Shown here: piece by piece, positions 56,401 to 63,961 of the stretch
How positions within the stretch are numbered: position 1 is the stretch's first letter
Layout: the number at the start of each line of letters is the position of its first letter
Source: Burkholderia metallica
Lineage (GTDB): Bacteria; Pseudomonadota; Gammaproteobacteria; Burkholderiales; Burkholderiaceae
Length of the DNA stretch: 64,000 bases
Direction of reading: 5' to 3'
Assembly: GCF_902832845.1 (NCBI RefSeq)
Contig: NZ_CADFDB010000003.1
Location: 248,001-312,000 of the forward strand
Translations under genes and position numbers: made by a program
The notes under the pieces: model-generated
Told to the model about the DNA's origin: nothing
The model's input: only the letters and a program-made list of their open reading frames with translations
Databases searched by the model: none

Positions 56401-58070
56401 TCCGCATAAAGCTCGTTGCCCATCCCGACCCACTGGCAGCCGTTGCCCGAGAAGACGAGCGCGGTGCGCACCGCGTCGGACGGGGCTTGGCCGGTCGCCA
56501 CGCACGCCGGCAGCCCTTCCGACGCCGGCTGGGCCAGCGCCGCCAGCGCCGCGCACCCTTCGGCCACGTCAGCCGGCGCGACGATCGCGCGATGCTCGAG
56601 CCATTGGCGACGACGCGCGGCCGCGGCGGCCAGCGCCTGCCAGTCGCCGCCGTTCTCGAGTGCAGCCAGATAGCGGCCCGCGAGCGCGCCGAGCACGTTC
56701 GCGCTGCGCGCGGTCAGGACGAGCGGAGACAGTTGGGCGGGAGCCGGCTCGGGCGCGGCCTTCGGCGCCACGTTTGCAGCCGGCGCCTCCGTCAGCACGA
56801 CGTGGGCGTTCGTCCCGCCGAAGCCGAACGAGTTGACACCGACCGTCAGCGGCGCGTCGCCCGCGTCGAGCGGCATGTAGCGATCGACGACGCGCAAACG
56901 CCCGCCGTCGAAATCGATCCCGGGATTGGGCGTGACGAAGTGCAGCGAGCGCGGTACCGCGCGATGCTTCAGGCACAGCACGGCCTTCAGCAGCCCGGCC
57001 ATGCCGGATGCCGTCTCGAGATGGCCGATGTTGGTCTTCACCGAACCGATGAGCAGAGGACGATCCGCCGGGCGTTCGCCCGACACGACGTCGATCAGCG
57101 CCCGCGCCTCGATCGGATCGCCGACCGCGGTGCCGGTGCCGTGCGCCTCGAGATACGCGAGCGACTGCGGGTCGATGCCCGCGCGCGCGTACACGCTGCG
57201 CAGCAGCGACGCCTGCGCGGCCGCGCCCGGCACGCTGATGCCGCCGGGCGAATGGCCGACCGAGTTCACGCCGGAGCCGGCGATCACTGCATGGATCGTG
57301 TCGCCGTCGGCGAGCGCGCGATCGAGCGGCTTGAGCAGCACGAACGCGCCGCCTTCCGAGCGGACATAGCCGTCGCCGGTCGCATCGAACGCACGGCAAC
57401 GGCCGCGCGGCGACAGCATCGACGCCTTGGAGAAGCTGACGAAACCGAACGGGTGCAGCAACAGGTTGACGCCGCCGGCGAGCGCCACGTCGGCTTCGCC
57501 GGACTGCAGCGCCTTGACGGCCTGATGGAGCGCGACGAGCGACGACGAGCACGCGGTGTCGACGGACATGCTCGGGCCGCGCAGGTCGAACAGGTAGGAC
57601 ACGCGGTTCGACGCGATGCTCAGCGTATTGCCGGTCGCCGAATACGGATCGATCACGTTCAGATCGTCCATGTTGCGGTTGCCGTAGTCGGTGCCCGCGA
57701 CGCCGACATAGACGCCGCAATTGCTGCCGCGCATGTCGGCCGGACGTACGCCTGCGTCCTCGAAGGCTTCCCATGCGAGTTCGAGCAAGAGGCGCTGCTG
57801 GGGGTCCATCTGGGCCGCTTCGCGCGGAGAAATGCCGAAGAACGCGGCGTCGAAGCCGGCGACGTTGTCGAGCACGCCGGCCGAGAACGTGTAGCTCTTG
57901 CCCGGTTCGCGCTTGGACGGGTGCTGGTAGAAATCGGTGCCGAAGCGGTCCGGCGGGATTTCGGTGACTGCGTCGCGTTCGTCGCGCAGCAGTTGCCAGA
58001 AGTCGCCGAGATTGTTCGCGCTCCCGGGAAACCGACACGCCACCCCAATTATTGCAATCTTACTGTTCAT
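50439..58070 (-). CDS. wcbR: Iterative reducing type I polyketide synthase, capsule cluster
   Basis: This 2543-residue multidomain enzyme holds, in order: ketosynthase (about 1-425; Cys174 in DTACSSS, His310 in EAHGTGT, His350 in KTNIGH); acyltransferase (about 520-840; Ser636 in GHSVGE); dehydratase (about 910-1190; His937 in HVVDGGVAFP, Asp1109); a methyltransferase-like region (about 1300-1560; VLELGATDGD near 1400, weaker than active motifs); enoyl reductase (about 1790-2100; VLVHGGAGGVG near 1935); ketoreductase (about 2130-2320; VVGGTGGLG, Tyr2285); and acyl carrier protein (Ser2448 in GMDSLMG). No thioesterase follows. The full reductive set predicts a saturated fatty chain. In B. pseudomallei wcbR belongs to the capsule I locus. 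Start ATG 58070 (MNSKIAIIGVACRFPGS) follows wcbQ by 3 bp. Confidence 0.93.
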   Translation of the reverse strand: MNSKIAIIGVACRFPGSANNLGDFWQLLRDERDAVTEIPPDRFGTDFYQHPSKREPGKSYTFSAGVLDNVAGFDAAFFGISPREAAQMDPQQRLLLELAWEAFEDAGVRPADMRGSNCGVYVGVAGTDYGNRNMDDLNVIDPYSATGNTLSIASNRVSYLFDLRGPSMSVDTACSSSLVALHQAVKALQSGEADVALAGGVNLLLHPFGFVSFSKASMLSPRGRCRAFDATGDGYVRSEGGAFVLLKPLDRALADGDTIHAVIAGSGVNSVGHSPGGISVPGAAAQASLLRSVYARAGIDPQSLAYLEAHGTGTAVGDPIEARALIDVVSGERPADRPLLIGSVKTNIGHLETASGMAGLLKAVLCLKHRAVPRSLHFVTPNPGIDFDGGRLRVVDRYMPLDAGDAPLTVGVNSFGFGGTNAHVVLTEAPAANVAPKAAPEPAPAQLSPLVLTARSANVLGALAGRYLAALENGGDWQALAAAAARRRQWLEHRAIVAPADVAEGCAALAALAQPASEGLPACVATGQAPSDAVRTALVFSGNGCQWVGMGNELYAENAVFRAALDEVDALWCADGSPSLVDVMRGGPGAEWLAGAGAEWLAATENAQPLLFAIQVGMVRVIDARGMRYDAAIGHSVGEIAAAWVTGALSLADAVRVIKIRSRAQAMTRGSGRMAAVGIGDAAARELIARHGLARRVEIAGINSPDAVTLAGELQGLQALEAALRGSGKFFQMLDLDYAFHSSHMNRIEPVVLAELASLRPQPGNGTFVSTVTGGALAGTELDARYWWRNIREPVRFGDGIAHLIEQGVRLFVEVSPHSILRSYVKQACSAAGVNGVALPTLKRDHGSAAMLRQAILAAIAHGASVDPERFAPGASRAALPSYPWQRERFWLTPTVEGYGLVNRRRAHPLLGYRLHEHAFAWENQLDPAKLPMLADHVVDGGVAFPGAGYVEMALAAARTFFDTPDAALEDVEIRTPVVFQPQQAKLFRLVIEPRTATFTIETRDRMSDSAWTLNVTGRMLESGNTLGDASVVPADALARLLALPAADGDTLYANTAAIGLGYGPAFRWVRTVRVAAGDGEALADVAAPAACGDAQAMSAYLLHPALMDSGFHPLFALLAAHAREGEHPAYVPVQIGRVDYLRGDTVERVRVRIDRHSPHSIVAHFEFLDARGAIVARLGGCRFRRVDLVGRRQSPPARFVYHLEEMPLPGDVDAAGLPAPDVLLAQAVARLDAAGHDGRRTQHLTEILPLLDVLASLYALRAFDALGAFSGTWQPAAGRDALAARLADMLVEDGLAHRDGALLVRDDAACAALPPLDELWRGLLAESPGHVAELTLLAHCGAALPDVLSGEKDGARLLSPTGHSLVEQLLAASPTWQHVHALLGASVEQAVDEWQPARRLRVLELGATDGDVLQTLGMHLAAARCDHTIAATAGQLAGFDTDAEAAVRTVALQSGERLSLAADDAGPYDLIVANRALSGHRDVADALNAMRSWLAPGGLLLLAESRRGRFSDIVSGAQAASAEADAAVPPTPAALESALERAGYVDVVRHVEQSLDLDGTPTLVIARNPASAIAARRDDESNDLDTLARSEQWLVMHAPDAAGGFGGQLADALARAGYPADIVDVTHAADAIASLPAGQPAHVVFCAPETPLVESTTGDDLMAAQRNGVIALAALVRVLGAQPNAAMRLTVVTRGGAPFSGSANAHPEQATLWGLGRVLANEHPELACRLIDVDRAADSLPDALIRELTGAAVEEEVILGAHGRQVPRMLTAAQAAARNDGAIARAAVLAFDAPGSLRNLEWFALPESALGADEVEIEPVATGLNFRDVMYAMGLLSDEAVETGFAGATIGMELSGRVVRVGDAVTEFAPGDAILGFAPASFATRVRTRAQAIAQKPERLSFEEAATVPTTFFTAYYALVELARLRRGERVLVHGGAGGVGIAAIQLARHFGAEVFATAGSDEKREFVRLLGADHVLDSRSLAFADEIRAMTGGEGVDIVLNSLAGEAMVRSIDTLRPFGRFLELGKRDFYENSHIGLRPFRNNISYFGIDADQLMGALPELTARLFGDVMALFAAGVLHPLPYRAFPAERAEDAFRYMQQARQIGKVLVTYPSGTPAPTRGVTRAGSLALDPHGTYLVVGGTGGLGFASARWMVERGARRLTLASRSGELAAAAREEVERWRATLGVTVEVVSCDVTDAAAVDAMIDAIVRGDSPLKGVLHSAMSIDDGLVRNLDDARMAAVLAPKVAGAWNLHRATRALPLDLFVVYSSATTYLGNPGQSNYVAANSFLEALVEHRRAAGLPGTFMAWGPLEDVGFLARHADTREALQSRIGGASITSDEAMVALERALMAGAAGEAVVRLDWHTVARGMPAAKARRYVLLQSHAQGGDARDGGTQLREEVLALPRDEAIALVARTLQAQIARILHMTPDRIALDKSVLDMGMDSLMGMELGLAVEEAFEVKLSVMAIAEGASVTTLAGRIVDSIGASADADAGSTTDAAQEAVAALAAKHAIDGEARAMLDSRHAPVAGQVSPTLEVAR

Positions 58071-58073
58071 CTT

Positions 58074-59606
58074 TTATGTCGCTTTCTCGGACGCGCACGG
58101 CTGCTCCGTGCGATTTCCGTCATCTTGTACCACATGCAAAAGTACCGACCCGAGTTCTTCGGCCGCCAAATTCCGGCATTCGGGAGTGTCTGTGCCGTAA
58201 TTTCGCCAAATGAAGTAGTCGCTGGTTTGCGGAATAACGCCCAGCTTTTCGAAGACATGAGGCAGTGCGGGGACGTGGTCGCCGTAGAAGCAAACGACGG
58301 TTTCACGATCGCTGGTGCGCAAATAATCGAGCAAGCGCCCGATCATTGCGTCTGCATTTTCAATGTGCCGCAGGTATGCAGTCAGGTCACGCCAGGAGGC
58401 GTCTTCGCCAAGAGTATGCCGCGAAGTCGATTCCCCTGGCAAAACCCGCTCGAGGTGCAGCGGGCCATGGTTTTCCATCGTCATGGCGAAGAGGAACTGT
58501 GGGCGGCCACGGTCCGCCGCACTTAGCTTCGAAACGATTGCGTCGGAAACAGCCACATCCGCCACATACGGACCGGCACGCGATGCGGAAGCAAAATGAC
58601 CGATATCGAGGAAATGGGCAAAGCCGAGCAGCGGAAATACCCGGTTACGTCCGAAGAAATCCGCGTAATATGGGTGAATTGCAGTTGTATCGTAGCCGCT
58701 ACATCCCAGCCAGGATGCGAGTGACGCGATTCGACGCCTGACAAATGCGTACGGATAAAAGCGTGCATAGCCAAGCGCGAAGGTTTCCGTGCCGGTCAGC
58801 ACGGCAAATTCCGTACGCATGGTGTTCGCGCCCCAGGCGGGAACGCTCATCTCGCCGTGCCAGACAGCCTCGCGACGCGCGTCGTCGAAGTGCCCGTAGA
58901 GCCCGGACGCGATCGTGTCACCAAGCCGGCGCGCATCGAAGAACGATTCACTCTGGATCACGATCACGTCAGGGCGGCGCCGCGGCTCGCCAATGGCGAA
59001 CGGTCCGGCCGCCACCACTTCAAGCAACCGCCGAAATGTCGTGGGACGCAGGCCATTGAGCAAATAGGCTACAAACACTGCAAAGAAACCATGGCGCCCT
59101 TGGTCGACGTTCGGATCAAGCGTGAGCGGCAGGCGAGCGGCGACGGATACGGCGAGCGCGAATGGCAATACCACCGCAAGCCAGGTCATTGCGGGAGAAC
59201 CTAAAGACACGGACCGCTCGACGACGAAGCCCGCGATCACCAGTACGATGCCGGCTCCAATCGCGGCGAGTTTGCCCACGCTCAGGAACGGCAGGTAGAG
59301 CCGGGGGTGCGAAAACAATTGGCTGAAGAGACTGAGATCGGTAAATACGAACGGCTCACGCAACGACTCGTATTTGGCATTGCTGACTGCAGCGACAAGA
59401 CCGACGAGCGCGAGCGTCGCGCAGGCCGAAAAAAGCGGCCGTGACGTGACGGCGACCAGCAGGTCAAATAAGAAGAGTACCGAAAGAATGTGAAGTGCAG
59501 ACGACAGCAACGGTCGTCGAATCGGTGCCCGCGGAATGGCGACCGCATCGAACGCGAACGAGAACGCAACAGTGGCTGCGAGCCCCCATGTATGGCTCCC
59601 ACTCAA
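58074..59606 (-). CDS. wcbQ: Membrane sulfatase-fold phosphotransferase (LtaS/OpgB type), capsule cluster
   Basis: This protein of about 510 residues has roughly five N-terminal membrane segments and a periplasmic alkaline-phosphatase-fold domain. PDVIVIQSESFFD (metal site), WGANTMRTEF (predicted nucleophilic Thr), MTMENHGPLH and VVCFYGDHVPALP (metal ligands) are the hallmarks of lipoteichoic acid synthase and phosphoglycerol transferase OpgB. It probably transfers a phosphoglycerol or phosphoethanolamine group onto a lipid or sugar outside the inner membrane. I chose a TTG start at 59606 that overlaps the wcbP stop (TTGA) and has a GAAGGG site; no ATG occurs before the membrane segments, and the frame otherwise extends into wcbP. 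Confidence 0.78.
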   Translation of the reverse strand: MSGSHTWGLAATVAFSFAFDAVAIPRAPIRRPLLSSALHILSVLFLFDLLVAVTSRPLFSACATLALVGLVAAVSNAKYESLREPFVFTDLSLFSQLFSHPRLYLPFLSVGKLAAIGAGIVLVIAGFVVERSVSLGSPAMTWLAVVLPFALAVSVAARLPLTLDPNVDQGRHGFFAVFVAYLLNGLRPTTFRRLLEVVAAGPFAIGEPRRRPDVIVIQSESFFDARRLGDTIASGLYGHFDDARREAVWHGEMSVPAWGANTMRTEFAVLTGTETFALGYARFYPYAFVRRRIASLASWLGCSGYDTTAIHPYYADFFGRNRVFPLLGFAHFLDIGHFASASRAGPYVADVAVSDAIVSKLSAADRGRPQFLFAMTMENHGPLHLERVLPGESTSRHTLGEDASWRDLTAYLRHIENADAMIGRLLDYLRTSDRETVVCFYGDHVPALPHVFEKLGVIPQTSDYFIWRNYGTDTPECRNLAAEELGSVLLHVVQDDGNRTEQPCASEKAT

Positions 59607-60394
59607 TTGACCCGGCCCTTCGACGGCAGATACGACAAGCGGCCAAGAATCGCATCGGCCAGCGCGGCGGGTAAAAACGACAGCAGGCGCATGCCGAGCG
59701 CGAGCAAGCCCGGGAACGCGATCTCGCTGCTCCCCGCATCGAGCCGGCGACGAATGTAGGTCGCAGCACGTTCGGCACTCCACAGAAACGGCCTGTCGCC
59801 GGGGAACGCGTCACTCATCGCCGTCTTCACGAAGCCGGGAAGGATCACCGTAACGCCCACCCCGCGGCGAGCCAGCAGCGGTCTTACCGAGTCTCCATAG
59901 GCCTTGATGGCAGATTTGCTCGCGCAATAGGCAGGCGAGATCGCCATGCCGCGCAGCGCGGCGAGCGAGCTGACCATTGCAACGCGACCATACCTGCGCG
60001 AACACATCCGCTCAATGACAGGCAGGACCGTGTTGAGCATGCCGTACAGATTGGTATCGATAACGTGCGCGATGCGCTCCCCCCCCTCCCAATCCGAGGC
60101 CGATGCGATCGTGCTGGCGACACCGGCATTCGCGATCAACAGGTCGATCGGATGCCGGGCGTCGAAATCGTCGAGCCACGCAGCCATGGCCGTCGCCTCA
60201 CGCACGTCGATGACGCCTGTTTCAACCGTAGCACCGCGCGCACGGCAGATCGCAGCGGTCGCATCAATCCGCTCGCGATCGCGACCGATAAGGCCGAGCA
60301 CGGCCCCAGGCCGTGCGTAGGCGTATGCAATAGCTTGACCGAGGCCGGCACTGGCTCCGGTAACCACGATATGCGCCGGCCCTTGATTACGCAT
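59603..60394 (-). CDS. wcbP: Short-chain dehydrogenase, capsule cluster
   Basis: This 263-residue classical SDR has VVTGASAGLGQAIAYAYA, IANAG, and YCASK, with catalytic Tyr156 and Lys160. The C-terminal part (IAFPGLLALGMRLLSFLPAA) is hydrophobic, suggesting membrane association, a feature shared with 3-ketosphinganine reductases. In this operon it could reduce the keto group of an aminoketone made by WcbT, or a sugar intermediate. It overlaps wcbO by 8 bp and wcbQ by 4 bp. Confidence 0.85.
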   Translation of the reverse strand: MRNQGPAHIVVTGASAGLGQAIAYAYARPGAVLGLIGRDRERIDATAAICRARGATVETGVIDVREATAMAAWLDDFDARHPIDLLIANAGVASTIASASDWEGGERIAHVIDTNLYGMLNTVLPVIERMCSRRYGRVAMVSSLAALRGMAISPAYCASKSAIKAYGDSVRPLLARRGVGVTVILPGFVKTAMSDAFPGDRPFLWSAERAATYIRRRLDAGSSEIAFPGLLALGMRLLSFLPAALADAILGRLSYLPSKGRVN

Positions 60395-61592
60395 GTGCCC
60401 GATCCAGCCGGTCGACCGATCCCTTTACCGCCATCTCGATGCCGGTCCGCGTGTAAAAATCGCCGTTGATCTGCGTGTAATGCATGATGTAGTCTAGGAA
60501 CGCTTGATAAAGATCCATGTCCGGCTCGCTCCCTTGCCCCCAGAAGCCATCCAGCGTTCCCTGCCAGGTCAACCCGGGGATTGAGTAGATTGCGTCGCCC
60601 AGCGTAATCAGCGGCCGCCGATGATGTAGGGCCGACAAGCCCACTGTGCTGTTCACCACGACGACGCCCCTAGCATGATCGAGAAGCGTCGGCAAATGCC
60701 CGGCGTCGATAAAGCGAACTCGTTCGGCCACGCACAACTCGTGAGCCAGCCTTTCGGTATAGCGCCTGTATTCGATCAATCCCGTGTCAAGCGGGTGATT
60801 CTTAATTACCAGCAATGAATCCGGCGGAGAATATGCCGCAAACGATTGCACCACACGATCGATTGCGTCACGGACCCCGTCAAATGGGGAATGGACAATA
60901 ATTTGCGCGTCCGAATTCAATTGCAGCGGGAAAAGATAAAAATCCTGCTCTTTCGCCAGAAGTTCTGCTGTCACACGCTCGGCCTCGCCCTGGTGAAGCC
61001 TTTGCAGTAGCGCCCGCGACGCCAGCCCAGCGTATTCAAACAGGCCGTTCTTCGGCCGGTGACTCCGATAATGCGGGAACCGGGCGCTAAGGAACGCATT
61101 GGCTGCACGGTAGCGGATGTCATGAAACGCGCGCTCATACAGGTTATACCCCGTTGGGCGGCCGACCCCGGCGGAGGGCGTCGCGCCGCGCGCCGCGTAG
61201 TAGACAGCCGGATCCTTCGGCAACGACGACCGGCCATTCACGCCGCCGCGCTCAAGCGTCAGCCAATGAGGACGGACGTATCCTTCCTCGAACACATGGA
61301 CCCGGAGGCCGTTCGCCTCGGCGATCGGATGGACAGGACGATGAATTTCCCTACAATCGCCAAACATGACGATGTCAGTAAAATTGCCCGATTTTACGAT
61401 GTGGTCATACCATTCCAGCAAATGCTCGACCGGATCCGAGTAGTTCCAGCTTCCCTTCGAATCCGAATAAATCAGATCCCCGCCACAAAAATTGACCCTA
61501 CGAACCCAGTGTCCGCGCTCACGCAGCGCGGCAGCCAGCCTGCCAAAAAATGGGGAAGCCGTACCCTGCAGGACAAGAAAGGAGCGTTGCAT
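60387..61592 (-). CDS. wcbO: Capsule polysaccharide synthesis protein, KpsS-like Kdo transferase
   Basis: This 401-residue cytoplasmic protein is of the capsule synthesis family (Capsule_synth). HVFEEGYVRPHWLTLERGG is the KpsS/KpsC signature, with LLVIKNHPLDTGLIEYRRY and VVVNSTVGLSALHHRRPLIT later, as in KpsS/LipB. KpsS adds the first beta-Kdo to the lipid acceptor of group 2 capsules, so WcbO marks the step that joins lipid and sugar. It is the first gene of the leftward operon and is preceded by a 411-bp divergent promoter region. Confidence 0.88.
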   Translation of the reverse strand: MQRSFLVLQGTASPFFGRLAAALRERGHWVRRVNFCGGDLIYSDSKGSWNYSDPVEHLLEWYDHIVKSGNFTDIVMFGDCREIHRPVHPIAEANGLRVHVFEEGYVRPHWLTLERGGVNGRSSLPKDPAVYYAARGATPSAGVGRPTGYNLYERAFHDIRYRAANAFLSARFPHYRSHRPKNGLFEYAGLASRALLQRLHQGEAERVTAELLAKEQDFYLFPLQLNSDAQIIVHSPFDGVRDAIDRVVQSFAAYSPPDSLLVIKNHPLDTGLIEYRRYTERLAHELCVAERVRFIDAGHLPTLLDHARGVVVVNSTVGLSALHHRRPLITLGDAIYSIPGLTWQGTLDGFWGQGSEPDMDLYQAFLDYIMHYTQINGDFYTRTGIEMAVKGSVDRLDRAHA

Positions 61593-62004
61593 GTGAAAGC
61601 ATCAAGGCTGCACGAACCAGACGAAGGACCCCCCACGGCTAGGTCAGCAGCAGTTTTTTAATAAGCAGACCGGTGCTCCAGAACCGGCGAAGAATACAGT
61701 ACCTTTGTGAAAATATAAACATCCGCGATTTCGCAACATGCGCGTTGCCACAGCGAGAGATAGCGCGAGTCACTCCACGTAGCTATAATCGGCGGCTCGT
61801 TTTAAAAAACCTACTGCGTTCGCCGCCTCGCACACGCGAAAGTCACGGGCGGCGCATGCCAGATGCGGCGGGCAACGCCTCCGACGTTTGCCGGCCGAGA
61901 TGGGATGCACCGCCGCATCGGTCGCTGCGATTCCCTGCCCCGCTCGTCGGAATTCGCAAGCCCGTTGCTACGGGACGGGAAAAATATTTAGTCTGGGAAT
62001 TGCG
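61593..62004. other. Divergent capsule promoter region
   Basis: The 412 bp between wcbO and wcbD must drive both capsule transcripts. On the rightward side TATAAT lies at 61784-61789, without a good -35 at 17 bp, which suggests an activator. AT-rich patches lie near 61660-61720. No JUMPstart/ops element (GGCGGTAGC) is present, and no small gene is supported. Confidence 0.5.
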
Positions 62005-63159
62005 TTGGAAACCACATCTAGCAACGAAACGACCGTACCACCCAACAACGGCAAGAAGCCCTTGATGGAGCGCATCAAGGGAATCAACCGTCTCTTCGCG
62101 TTCACAGTGATCGTCCCAACCGCGATCGCGGTCGCGTACTTCGGTCTCATCGCATCCGACGTTTACGTCTCGGAATCGCGCTTCGTTGTTCGCAGCCCAC
62201 AGCGGCAAATGCAAACGAGCGTCGTGGGCGCATTGCTGCAAGGCTCCGGCTTCTCGCGCGCGCAGGACGACACCTACGCGGTGGTCGACTATATCCAGTC
62301 CCGCGATGCACTACGTGAGTTGAACAAGGCCGACTATATTGCCAACGCGTATGGTGACCACGGCGACTTCGTCAGCAGGTTCTCGAAGTCGTTCGACAAC
62401 AGCTTTGAAGCCCTGCTGAAATACTATCGCAAGCATGTCGTCTCGGTCGACTTCGACTCAGCATCCGCCATCACGACCCTTCAGATCCGCGCCTACACTG
62501 CGCAGGATGCCGAAAGGATCAACGAATCGCTGCTGGAGCTGAGTGAAGGCCTCGTAAATCGCATGAACGATCGTGCCGCGAACGATACCGTGCGATTCGC
62601 GCAGAAGCAGGTCGACCAGGCAACCGAAAAGGCCAAGGATGCAGCTGCAGCTCTAGCCTCATATCGGAACACGCACACGGTTTTCGATCCCGACAAGCAA
62701 TCCGCCTTGGAGCTGCAGCAAGTCAGCAGTCTGCAATCGCAGTTGCTGGCGGCACAGAGCCAACTAATCCAGTTGCAGTCCACCGCGCCGGCAAACCCGC
62801 AGGTCGCGACGCTAAAAACCAATATTTCGACGCTTCAGCGTCAAATCGAGGCGGCCACCAGCGGTGTCGCCGGCCGAACCGGCTCGCTGTCGGACAAGGC
62901 TGCTCAATACGCACGCCTGCAGCTGGAATCGCAGTTTGCGGACAAGCAGCTAGCTTCCGCGATGACAGGTATGGAAAACGCGCGCGCCGAATTGCAGCGC
63001 AAGCAACTCTATCTCGAACGGCTCGTCGAGCCCAACACCCCAGACATCGCAATCGAACCGCGACGCCTAAAATCGATTTTTGAAACTTTCGCGTTGAGCA
63101 TGATCGTCTGGGGCATCTTGAGCCTGTTGCTGGCCGGCGTCCGAGAGCACTATGACTAA
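62005..63159 (+). CDS. wcbD: Capsule polysaccharide export inner-membrane protein (KpsE/CtrB type)
   Basis: This protein of about 384 residues has two membrane helices, LFAFTVIVPTAIAVAYFGLI near the N-terminus and FETFALSMIVWGILSLLLAG at the C-terminus, flanking a long periplasmic coiled-coil region (residues about 170-330). This is the polysaccharide co-polymerase/export pattern of KpsE, BexC and CtrB, which links the ABC transporter to the outer-membrane channel. The start is uncertain: TTG 62005 with a GGGA site gives a 30-residue cytoplasmic head; ATG 62065 (MERIKGINR) is the alternative. The 3' end overlaps wzm by 8 bp. Confidence 0.88.
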   Translation: METTSSNETTVPPNNGKKPLMERIKGINRLFAFTVIVPTAIAVAYFGLIASDVYVSESRFVVRSPQRQMQTSVVGALLQGSGFSRAQDDTYAVVDYIQSRDALRELNKADYIANAYGDHGDFVSRFSKSFDNSFEALLKYYRKHVVSVDFDSASAITTLQIRAYTAQDAERINESLLELSEGLVNRMNDRAANDTVRFAQKQVDQATEKAKDAAAALASYRNTHTVFDPDKQSALELQQVSSLQSQLLAAQSQLIQLQSTAPANPQVATLKTNISTLQRQIEAATSGVAGRTGSLSDKAAQYARLQLESQFADKQLASAMTGMENARAELQRKQLYLERLVEPNTPDIAIEPRRLKSIFETFALSMIVWGILSLLLAGVREHYD

Positions 63160-63961
63160 TCGGCAAGCCGTGCATCACGACACGCCCTTCTTTCGTTCGT
63201 TGCGCATTCAGATCCGCGTCGTCGGCGCGCTGCTGATGCGTGAAATCATCACGCGCTACGGTCGCCACAACGTTGGCTTCCTGTGGATCATGTGCGAACC
63301 GATGATGTTCACGCTGGGCGTCACAGCCCTATGGACAGTCACCAAGGCGACTCACGGCTCGACGTTGCCGATCACGGCATTTGCCGTCACCGGCTATTCG
63401 ACAGTGCTGCTATGGCGCAATTGCGCAGGCCGCTGCTCGCTTGCGATCCAGCCCAATCAAAGCCTGCTCTACCATCGCAACGTCAGGGTAATCGATCTTC
63501 TGATGGCACGCCTGGTGCTGGAGATATCCGGCGCAACGATGTCGTTTTTCGTACTGAGCGTGCTCTTCATCGGGATCGGCATGATGGCGCCGCCGCACAA
63601 CATCGCCCTGATCCTCGGCGGATGGATTCATATCGCGACCCTCGCTTGCGGCCTCGGATTTACGCTTGGCGCACTAAGCGAGCGCAGCGAAACCGTCGAG
63701 CGAGTCTGGCACACGATCGCCTACCTGCTGTTTCCATTGTCGGGCGCGGTATTCATGGTGGATTGGATGCCTCAGTATGCGCAGAAATTCGTTTTGCTTC
63801 TGCCAATGGTGCACGGCGTAGAAATGATCCGATCCGGTTATTTCGGCCCTCTCGTCAAAGCACATTACGACATCGGTTATATGGTGACCTTCGACCTGGT
63901 TCTTCTACTCATCGGTCTGTGCCTCGTCCGGGAGGCCAGCAAGCACGTGGAGCCGGAATGA
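63152..63961 (+). CDS. wzm: Capsule ABC transporter permease (KpsM/Wzm type)
   Basis: This 269-residue ABC-2 permease has six membrane segments. It starts MTNRQAVHHDTPFFRSLRIQ and contains the family's MREIITRYGRHNVGFLWIMCEP segment, split here as MREIITRYGRHNVG and FLWIMCEP, and the C-terminal FVLLLPMVHGVEMIRSGYFG. Such permeases export lipid-linked capsule across the inner membrane. It overlaps wcbD (8 bp) and wzt (4 bp). Confidence 0.92.
   Translation: MTNRQAVHHDTPFFRSLRIQIRVVGALLMREIITRYGRHNVGFLWIMCEPMMFTLGVTALWTVTKATHGSTLPITAFAVTGYSTVLLWRNCAGRCSLAIQPNQSLLYHRNVRVIDLLMARLVLEISGATMSFFVLSVLFIGIGMMAPPHNIALILGGWIHIATLACGLGFTLGALSERSETVERVWHTIAYLLFPLSGAVFMVDWMPQYAQKFVLLLPMVHGVEMIRSGYFGPLVKAHYDIGYMVTFDLVLLLIGLCLVREASKHVEPE

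Noticed and set aside
52950-58526. Very long plus-strand open frame (about 1,860 codons) opposite the PKS gene
   Set aside because: It is an antisense shadow of wcbR caused by high third-position GC; the translation is Arg-rich and has no domain, while the minus strand shows all PKS motifs.
61593-62004. JUMPstart/ops element for RfaH control of the capsule operons
   Set aside because: No GGCGGTAGC core occurs in the divergent region on either strand.
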